Virus record (IMG/VR): IMGVR_UViG_3300046690_000430 | Location: 1 to 44,413 of that record | Direction: 5' to 3' (one strand) | DNA: 44,413 bases | Source of the DNA: a virus | Part shown: positions 31,304 to 39,100 of the stretch, piece after piece | Position numbering within the stretch: the first letter of the stretch is position 1 | Layout: every line of letters begins with the position of its first letter | Notes under the pieces: generated by a model | Databases searched by the model: none | What the model saw: the letters and a program-made list of their open reading frames with translations, nothing else | What the model was told of the DNA's origin: nothing | Made by a program: the position numbers and the translations under genes

Positions 31304-31797
31304 TCCTACCAACGAAGGCGGCGAACGATCCTGCTAATCTGAGACTGATGCACGCCAAATTTCTCAGCCAATTCAGATTGAGTGTAATCTACCGATCCGT
31401 AAAGCGTACGGATCTCTTCAACCTGATTGCTGGTAAGCTTCGGCTTTGGAAGATTGAACTTAAAACGACCTTTGCGGATAGCGTCTTGAGTATTGTCTTT
31501 GTGAGATCCGAGGAACAGATGATCAGGGTTGCAACACGAAGGATTATCGCAGCGGTGAAGCACGCATTTTCCTTTCGGAATAGGTCCATTTGCAAACTCC
31601 CAAGCCATGCGATGAGCGAGACGGGTTTTACCCAAGCGCCTACAAAAGCAAATTCCGTAACCCTTATTGCTAAGATTTTCACTCCAGACCTCGCATTGGG
31701 TCATGACGCATCTTTTAAGTTTTTTGGAAAACCATTTTGGAAACATTGGGAAATTATGCCACAGGGGGAGGATTTGTAAATGCCGATCATCTTGTGC
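31294..31797. repeat. Duplicated gene start flanking the HNH insertion
   Basis: ATGCCCATAATCCT at 31294 and ATGCCGATCATCTT at 31780 encode the same MPIIL start and differ at third positions and wobble sites. The first copy overlaps the nozzle stop; the second starts the adhesin gene. This pattern suggests that the HNH cassette separated the adhesin gene from its original start, which was then rebuilt downstream. Confidence 0.55.
31306..31746 (-). CDS. HNH endonuclease, antisense to tail genes
   Basis: The 146-residue product (ATG at 31746; an internal ATG at 31704 is possible) matches HNH_3-type mobile nucleases: 'KGYGICFCRRLGKTRLAHRM', 'AWEFANGPIPKGKCVLHRCD', 'NPSCCNPDHLFLGSHKDN' and an HTH-like end ('QSELAEKFGVHQSQISRI'). 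It runs against the direction of the neighbouring late genes and interrupts them with a short duplicated gene start, as expected of a recent insertion. The plus frame 31294-31779 over it is a shadow. Confidence 0.8.
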   Translation of the reverse strand: MFPKWFSKKLKRCVMTQCEVWSENLSNKGYGICFCRRLGKTRLAHRMAWEFANGPIPKGKCVLHRCDNPSCCNPDHLFLGSHKDNTQDAIRKGRFKFNLPKPKLTSNQVEEIRTLYGSVDYTQSELAEKFGVHQSQISRIVRRLRW

Positions 31798-33237
31798 GAT
31801 CACCGGATTAACTGTGAGGGCGTGGACTCGCCCGTTTCCAACTACTCCGCGGAAGCTCCAGACCTGTTTGATTTTCGTTATTTCTGGTGGGTCTATTGGA
31901 ATCCGAATTACCCGCTTCCTCCGGACCTCAGGGGGCACGCTGATCCTCCGATCTATTGGGCACAGGGTTGCGAATCGATTTGCCTCTCGCTCACGAGCCA
32001 AGCTGATGCCGCGGCGTGCGCGCAGCGGCAGGCTTACCTTTGTGGCAGTGGTCATGAAGAGGACGATGGCGGGACAATAACGCTTTTCTCGAACGCAGCT
32101 CAGACTTGCACGGGCCTTTGCCAGGATGGATCTCCGTTTACTTACGTGGTCCCGGCCGGATGGATCGTTACCAACAATCAAAGCCTTTCCGATTCCGCAG
32201 CTCGAGCTCTGGCGTGCGCCCTGGCAAATAACCAGATGGTTTGCCTCTCCTCGCTCACGGATGGATGCCTTGGGCAAGCTTACTCTGAGCTGACTGCGGT
32301 AACCAAGGGGCTCCCGCCGTTTACGATCTCACTATTCAGCGGTACGCTCCCGCCAGGGTTATCGCTCGCGCAGGTGGACGAAACGAGCGCACTTCTTTCC
32401 GGCACTCCGACAACGCCGGGCAATTTCATTTTCCGGATCCAAGCCAGGAGCGCCTCCGGACCGCAGTTGATCAAGACCTACCAAGTGGCGATCATCGGGA
32501 TCACCAACTTTGGAAGCGCTCCAACTCCGACCAACGGCACCGCCTACAGTTTCCAGCTCGCCGTAGCAGGCGGCACCGCTCCTTACACGTTCAGCTTGGT
32601 TTCCGGCGCGCTACCGGATGGATTGACGCTGAGCTCTACCGGGCTCATCAGCGGCACTCCGACAACTACCGGGACTTTCAATTTCACGATCGGCCTGCAT
32701 GATTCCTCATCGAATGCCGCGCTTTGCCAGAAGACGGCCGCGCTTACCGTAGCGTCAAATAACTGTCCGGATTTCGCCGGAAAGAACTGGAAAGATCCAG
32801 GGTGGTACTCGGAGGCAAACTCGGGCGGTGGGATACTCACAACAACTTTTACACCGATTCCATCGGGGATCAGCTTTGATCTAAATGCGATCTCACCTAA
32901 TTCTCTCGTAGACACTTGCGGCGCTCTTTCACAGCCGAGTTTCCCTCTTACGCCGGGCACGACCTGCAACTGCCGCGCTGTTTTTCAATGCACGCTTGTT
33001 GGCCCGGTAAATGAGCGTTGCCTGAGTTTCGTTATCAGTGCGGATGCTGGCGGACCGTACGTCAATGTGGCGCTCTCAACCTCTGCGCCAGGAGTGTATA
33101 ACTTCGATATTCCTTTCACGCTCGATCCGCTCGCTACAACCATGACGGTGCAAATGCAGGTGCAAGCGTACTGCGGAGCTGCCGGATTTGGACCAATGGA
33201 TCAATCGCGCCTGACTGGAACGCTGGTTAATGTTTAA
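31780..33237 (+). CDS. Virion adhesin with two Ig-like (He_PIG-type) domains
   Basis: The 485-residue product has a Cys-rich N-terminal region (about residues 1-150, including 'FWWVYWNPNYPLPPD'), then two successive Ig-like repeats: 'ISLFSGTLPPGLSLAQ ... LLSGTPTTPGNF' and 'FSLVSGALPDGLTLSS ... LISGTPTTTGTF'. A Cys-containing beta C-terminus follows. Such domains usually decorate virions and bind surface polysaccharides. It lies between nozzle- and adaptor-like genes. Confidence 0.65.
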   Translation: MPIILCDHRINCEGVDSPVSNYSAEAPDLFDFRYFWWVYWNPNYPLPPDLRGHADPPIYWAQGCESICLSLTSQADAAACAQRQAYLCGSGHEEDDGGTITLFSNAAQTCTGLCQDGSPFTYVVPAGWIVTNNQSLSDSAARALACALANNQMVCLSSLTDGCLGQAYSELTAVTKGLPPFTISLFSGTLPPGLSLAQVDETSALLSGTPTTPGNFIFRIQARSASGPQLIKTYQVAIIGITNFGSAPTPTNGTAYSFQLAVAGGTAPYTFSLVSGALPDGLTLSSTGLISGTPTTTGTFNFTIGLHDSSSNAALCQKTAALTVASNNCPDFAGKNWKDPGWYSEANSGGGILTTTFTPIPSGISFDLNAISPNSLVDTCGALSQPSFPLTPGTTCNCRAVFQCTLVGPVNERCLSFVISADAGGPYVNVALSTSAPGVYNFDIPFTLDPLATTMTVQMQVQAYCGAAGFGPMDQSRLTGTLVNV

Positions 33238-33276
33238 GTTGCCAAAACTGCTCCAACGGGAGTAATAACAGCCTAT

Positions 33277-34326
33277 ATGCCGACTCGCCCAACTGCAGGA
33301 CTTGCCAGAAATTCCTCTCTCCCTGGCGTAGTTGGCTTGTGCGCGGCCGACGTTTCACGGGTTTACGCTTACCTCAACGAAGCTCAGGAAAAGCTCATCA
33401 TGGATCCGATGACACCCGATGAGGGATGGTGGGGAGGCTCTGCCGTCATGGCCTTTAACGTGATCCCCGTCACTCAGGCGGCGTACATCATCACTCCTCG
33501 AGAAGTGGCGCGCCCGGTTGCCTTCGACGTTTGCAAGCGGCCGATCCCGATCCGCAATGGCCTTTGGGAATACCTCGAATTTGGCACCGGGTTGCATCCT
33601 CGAGGTTGCGGAGCGAATTGCGCGTCCGGTTGTGGCGGACCTCCGCAAGCGTTCGAGCGTGATCCGGTGCCTTCGCTCAATCCGTTGCCGACAACCCCGA
33701 TGATCTTTCGCATTTTCTTTACCAACGCTGCGGACGTTGGCCGGAGAGTGGTCATCCAGGGAACGGACCAAAACGGGATGGTGATCTATGGCGTGGATCC
33801 GACTACGCAAACCTCAACTCAAGGCGAGGTGATTTACCTTGCCGGGCCTTTCGTAGATTCGTTGAACCAGATTCTCCCTACTGCGTTCATCAAAGATGCA
33901 ACGATTGGCCCGGTGCAATTCTTCGTTGTGGACTCCAGCGGCAACCAGACCCTGCTCACGACCATGCAGCCAGGAGAGACAACTGCGAGTTATCGCCGGT
34001 ACCTGATTGATGGACTCCCTCAACACTGTTGCAATACGCCCGGTGGAGCGGTGCAGGTATCGGCGTTTTGCCGTCTCGATTTTGTTCCCGTGCAGAACGA
34101 CCAAGATCCGTTAATCATTCAGAGCATCCCGGCTCTGATTGAGGAGGTGCAGGCGATCCGCTATTCCCGAATGGACGCTACCCAGGCTCCAGCCTTAGAG
34201 AAGAAACATCACGAAAGAGCGCTCTCAATACTGAACGGCCAACTCGATCACTACGAAGGCAAGGTGAGCACGTCCGTGCGCGTCTCGCTCTTTGGAAGTG
34301 ACCCGCTCCGCCGTCAACCCGTCTAA
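33277..34326 (+). CDS. Head-tail adaptor-like (tail tubular A) protein
   Basis: The 349-residue product has a helical start ('LCAADVSRVYAYLNEAQEKL'), 'WGGSAVMAFNVI', a beta middle ('ITPREVARPVAFDVCKRPIP', 'NGLWEYLEFGTG') and a helical end ('ALEKKHHERALSILNGQLDH'), a pattern seen in podovirus adaptors that link portal and nozzle. An extra Cys-rich insert ('RGCGANCASGCGGPP') lies in the middle. Assignment is by layout and location. Confidence 0.5.
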   Translation: MPTRPTAGLARNSSLPGVVGLCAADVSRVYAYLNEAQEKLIMDPMTPDEGWWGGSAVMAFNVIPVTQAAYIITPREVARPVAFDVCKRPIPIRNGLWEYLEFGTGLHPRGCGANCASGCGGPPQAFERDPVPSLNPLPTTPMIFRIFFTNAADVGRRVVIQGTDQNGMVIYGVDPTTQTSTQGEVIYLAGPFVDSLNQILPTAFIKDATIGPVQFFVVDSSGNQTLLTTMQPGETTASYRRYLIDGLPQHCCNTPGGAVQVSAFCRLDFVPVQNDQDPLIIQSIPALIEEVQAIRYSRMDATQAPALEKKHHERALSILNGQLDHYEGKVSTSVRVSLFGSDPLRRQPV

Positions 34327-34328
34327 AT

Positions 34329-35297
34329 ATGCCAGTTAACGAAAATCTGCCGGGGTACCATCCCAGTGTCGGGGGGCTTGGTGGGCTTGGTGGCTCAGGC
34401 TACTCGAACCCGACAACTGCCTTTGACACCTCAACACCGGGAGGCATCAGCGCGCTTACCGAGTACATGAACAGGCTCAACCGGACAGGGCAGACGGCCG
34501 CCAATGAGGCGCGCATCCCTGGCGGAGCAGGGCTCGAGAATCAAAGCTCAAGCGTGATTAGCCAAGAGCTACACGGACAGCTTCCCGCCGATGTTATACG
34601 CCTGCTTGGACAGCAATCGGCAGAGCGCGGAGCAGGCGGAGGACAAGGACCGGGAGGGCCGAATGAGATGGCATCCTATTTGCAAGCATTGGGCACAAAC
34701 AGCCTCGCACAGATTAGGGCGGGAATGACCGATCTGACAGCAGCTCAAGGGCGCAACCCGGTTGCGCGCACGTTCGATCCCGGCTCGCTGGTGATGACCG
34801 ATTACCAGCGCAATGCGCTCCGGCTCCAGACTCAGGAAGCACGGGACCGAGCTGAGTTTGCCAGGGCGCAACTCGCGCTCGAGCAGGCGAGGATCAACGC
34901 TGGTGCAAACGCTTTTCACAATGCGAGCGGCGGAGGCGGAGGCGCTCCGGTTTCTCACGGGAATTGGAACCCTGGCGCTATCCCGACCGGGTTTGGCGGC
35001 CAGTACGTTGCCAACTCGCTGAGCCCTGATCTCATCACCTCGCGCTCTCCCAATGAAAATTACGTTCCGTCTTGGATGCAGCCGGGCTACACCTCGGGCT
35101 CAACTGGTACCGGCTCCGGCGTGTCTTACTCGGGCACGGGCAATCTGAGCGATGATGAGTTTTACAACCTCACCGGAGGCGAATTTGGCGGGAACAATAC
35201 GACAACCGGATCAAGCGGCGATGGGCTTGGCTGGAATGATTTTATGCTTGGTGGCGGAATTGGAACCGATTCCGGTCCGGTGGACGTGGAAGGCTAA
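34329..35297 (+). CDS. Gly/Ser-rich internal virion protein candidate
   Basis: The 322-residue product has Gly-rich termini ('GGLGGLGGSGYSNP', and a Gly/Thr/Ser tail after about 240) and a helical middle ('QTQEARDRAEFARAQLALEQ'). It is placed between the adaptor and two further putative internal proteins. Low complexity and position suggest an ejected internal virion protein. No family was recognised. Confidence 0.5.
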   Translation: MPVNENLPGYHPSVGGLGGLGGSGYSNPTTAFDTSTPGGISALTEYMNRLNRTGQTAANEARIPGGAGLENQSSSVISQELHGQLPADVIRLLGQQSAERGAGGGQGPGGPNEMASYLQALGTNSLAQIRAGMTDLTAAQGRNPVARTFDPGSLVMTDYQRNALRLQTQEARDRAEFARAQLALEQARINAGANAFHNASGGGGGAPVSHGNWNPGAIPTGFGGQYVANSLSPDLITSRSPNENYVPSWMQPGYTSGSTGTGSGVSYSGTGNLSDDEFYNLTGGEFGGNNTTTGSSGDGLGWNDFMLGGGIGTDSGPVDVEG

Positions 35298-35300
35298 CCT

Positions 35301-36116
35301 ATGGAAGAAGACGATATCCCCGATTACGGCGAGCAAGGGCAGGACGATCGCGAAGACTCCGGAGGGGTAGCCGTTGCACCGCCTCCGGTCATGGCACCGC
35401 CGCAGATGGCTCCCCCCGTGAATCAGGGCATCGCCCGGCCGCCAATGCCAGGAGGCGCTCCGGCCGTCTACGACCCGAACCAGCAGGTACAGCAGGAGTT
35501 TCTCCGGCGCGCAGCTTACGCGCAGCACTACAACCCCGAGGGGAACGATCTCGCTGAGGCTGAGCAAACGATCAACGCCGCCATTAAGTTCCAGGCCATG
35601 CGCGGGTACCAGCAGGATTTACAGAGCGGGAAATCCTCTGCCGAGGCGCTCGCCAAATGGGCTCCGATGCTCTTTGCCAATCCGAAGCAATCGAATATGG
35701 CCGGAGCGGCCGCGATGGTGCGCGCTACTCGCCCTCCAGCGCCGATGATCAAAACGGCCAACAATCAGCTTTTCCAGATCGGACCAAATGGAGCCATGCC
35801 TCTTACTCCGGCTCCGCAGCGGCAGGGGCGTGCCGATCCTTTCGCCCTCGAGGAGTACCGCCAGAAGATCCGAGAGATCAAGACCATGAGTGAGACGCTT
35901 CCGGACCTCCCGGCCGGAAAAGACCGTGATGCTTTGGCGGCGCGCATCGCTACCGCACAGAAGGAAGCAGCGGGGATCCGTGCTTCTGCCAGTGCCGGAG
36001 GTGGGCAGGTTCCAGGCGGAGAAGCTCCTGGCGGTGAAGTGATCCGCATGACGAAGAGCGGAAGGCGTGCTGTTTTTGATAGTGCAAGCAAGCGTTTTCT
36101 GCGCTATGCCAGTTAG
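35301..36116 (+). CDS. Pro/Gln-rich internal virion protein candidate
   Basis: The 271-residue product has an acidic start, a Pro-rich stretch ('PPPVMAPPQMAPPV'), helical central regions ('LAEAEQTINAAIKFQAM', 'YRQKIREIKTMSETL') and a C-terminal 'TKSGRRAVFDSASKRF'. Its stop lies directly before the ATG of the giant protein. Likely a partner of that protein in the virion core; this is inferred from order only. Confidence 0.5.
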   Translation: MEEDDIPDYGEQGQDDREDSGGVAVAPPPVMAPPQMAPPVNQGIARPPMPGGAPAVYDPNQQVQQEFLRRAAYAQHYNPEGNDLAEAEQTINAAIKFQAMRGYQQDLQSGKSSAEALAKWAPMLFANPKQSNMAGAAAMVRATRPPAPMIKTANNQLFQIGPNGAMPLTPAPQRQGRADPFALEEYRQKIREIKTMSETLPDLPAGKDRDALAARIATAQKEAAGIRASASAGGGQVPGGEAPGGEVIRMTKSGRRAVFDSASKRFLRYAS

Positions 36117-39100
36117 ATGCCGACTGAAGCGCCGCCAACTTGGGAAGAGACTCAAGACGTAACTTCGCCCGATTCGCCGACCTGGGAGGACACAACTCCG
36201 AACGTAGAGAGCCCGGCCGCGGCTGTCTATGACACGGTACAGGCTGCAACCCGGCCGCTCGATATCCTCACCAATCCCGCCGTAGTTGCCGCCTCGCACA
36301 TGGCTGCTGAGCGCCGCGCCGCCGCGGCTCGAGTCGGAGCGATGTACTCCCATTCCGCAGAGGAAGCGATGACTCCGGCCGCGCCTGCTCCCGATCAAAC
36401 CAATGAGCTTGCAAAGGGTGTTGGAAGAGCTTTTAACAACGCCTCGCAAGCGTTACTCGCCTCCGTTTCTGATGTTGGGCAGCAGGCGGTAAACGCTGCT
36501 CGCCGCGGTGTGGATGAATTTGGCCGACCGATAGGGCGCGCCGATCTGGTTCAAGCGCCACCCGTGGACGCTGGTGAGCCTCCTTCCAATATCGAAGCTT
36601 TCGCCAGAGGCGAACCGCTCCCGGCCGAAACCCAGGCGAGGGTATTGCCTCCGGCTCTGCGTGGTCCCCTGGCAGTCTCTCAAGGGTTGGTCAAAGGCGT
36701 GCCCCGCCTCGCCGCCTTTGCTGCCCTCGAGGCTGCCGGGGTACCGCCTGTAATCGCCGGGCCACTCGTATTTGCTCCGAGCGAAGAGGAAGGGATCTCC
36801 GGAAAACAAGCGCTCATCGCCGCCGTGCTGCCGTATGCAGGCAGATACGCCGGTACCTATGTCGAAGCGCTCGCCACCAAGCTTGGCATCTCGAGCGAGG
36901 CGGCCGCCGCGACAGCAAACACCCTTGGCGGAGCGGCCGGAGCTACGGCGCTTGTGTCGGCCGACGCTCTTAACGAGCTGCGAAAACTGCCGCCTGAGAA
37001 ACGCGGTGAGGCATGGGCGGAAGTCGCCTCCAATGCCGCGCAGATGTTCCTCTTGGGTTTGAGCCGTGGAAAGTCACGGCCGGAAGACGTAGCGACCCGG
37101 CTGCAACGCCGATGGCAGGGTCCGGTTGCTCAGGGTGCAGTCTTTGATCCGAATGTCCGGTACCCGATTCAGCCGCGATCTGCTGAGCCCGTTGGCGTTG
37201 AGCCTTCCGGCAAGTTTATGCGCCCTGAGGTGCCCGGCACTCCGGCAGAGCCTCGCATGACGGTGAAGGAAGAGATCCGCGCCAAAGATGCGCGCACCAA
37301 AAAGGAGATCCAGGCGTTGTTCCCGCAGCTTTCCAACGAGGAAGCGCGCCAGTTGGCGATCAGTGTTTGGGGCACGGGCGGTGACGTTGGCGTGCGAGTC
37401 TCGCCGACTATCCCGATTCCGGATCGTATTGCGGACCGTCCAGAAATCAAGGCACCGCCCGGCGCTCCTCCTCCGACTGAGTTTGAGGTAGCAGAAAACC
37501 AGCGCCGCCAGGATGAGGCGAGAGCGCAAGCGCAGCAAACGGGAGCTCTTGATCAGCAGATCATCACTTGGGAGCGCGAGCTCGATAAGGCGCTCAAGAC
37601 TGGTGACGGCGACCTCCAGCGCCAAGCGATCCGAAGGCTGATGGAATTGCGCCAGCAACGGGATGCTGTCCCGGCTCCGGCCAAGCGGCCGATCACGCCC
37701 AAAGCTCCGGCTCCGGTGATTCCGCGCCGGGCAATCGGCCAGGAAGTGCCGGGCACTCCGGCCGAACCTCGGGAGCAGCTCACGGACACGATCCGCAGGC
37801 TAAATGCCAGGACGGTAAATGCGATTCGCGAAGCTCTCGGGAATCCGAACCTGCCCAAAGAGCGCGCTAAAGAATACGGGAAAGCTGCTTGGGGCGAGTG
37901 GCCGCCTCCTGAGAGCGAGGGTGCGACCCAAGCGCCGCCAAAGTTTGAGGAGACTACGCCGCTACCTCCGAAGGAAGAGCCTCCCGGCGAAGAACCGCCT
38001 CCGGAAGAGCCTCCAGGCCCGACCGTGCCCAAGCCTCCCGCGCCGCCTGCAGCTCCGGCCGCTCCGGCTGAGGAACCTCCGCCGACTACGCTTCCGGCGA
38101 ACATGGATACGGTTCGCACGGTTGCCGGGATGGGCGGCGTGGAGTTTTTCCGGCAAGCCAACAAATTCAATAAGATCAATTTCGATATCGGTAAGAGCAT
38201 CAGCGCCAAAGAGGCGGCTGAGGTTCGCAAGCTGCTCAAGCAGGTAACGGCCGCCGCGGAGACAGCTCGCGCCGAGGGCATGGCGGCGAAGGATATCGCG
38301 AAGGTCAACGAGAGCGGGGGGCTCATGCAGAAAGCCCAATTCTTCTCAGAGATCCTCCGGCACTACGATAATAAGCAATGGGAGCAGGCCGGGATACTCG
38401 CGCCAAAAGAGGGCTATGTGCGCCTTTATCACGGGCAAGGCGGCGCGGCCGGAGCTGGAGAAGGCGGCGACTTCTGGACTACGAATCTCGAATACGCCAG
38501 GAATTTCGGGAAAGTCTCGTACGTGGACGTTCCCCAGGCCGTTGCCGATGCGGCACGCGCCAAGATGCAGAAAACGGGTACCGGCGGACCACACCTGATC
38601 CTTGATGACGAATGGGTGAGGCAATCAAAGCCGATGGAGAATCAGCCGGGGATGAAGGTTACGGACGTTACTCCGGAGGAAACCGCCGCGGCCGCCGCGG
38701 ATCCCCTGGCGAGCGTGAGCATCGCCGGGCGAAGGCTTACCGAATGGATGAAGGCAACGGCTCCGGATCAGATGCCGATCGGATCGGACCTCTCCGAAAT
38801 GGCAAGACGCCTCGGAGTAGATCGGGATCGCCGCAAGGTGTTCCAGGCGCTCCAGAATGAGAAACGCCTTCGAGAGCTCTTCAAGCCTCCGATGACGGCA
38901 GCGGAAGCAACGCCGGTACCGGAAGCTCAGGCAGCGAAATCAGTTCCGGAGGCAGCGAAAGCGCCAGAAGTGCCAGCGGAATCGGAAAAACCTGCAACGG
39001 AAGTGCCAAAAGCTGCAACGAAAGCGACCGAACCTGCACCGGAACCGCCTCCGGCTGAAACGAAACCTGCAGCTCCAAAGGTGGCGAAAGGTCCGGATTT

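Noticed and set aside
31294-31779. Plus-strand frame beginning MPIIL over the antisense HNH gene
   Set aside because: Apart from the first five residues it is the complement of an obvious HNH nuclease; kept only as a duplicated gene start.
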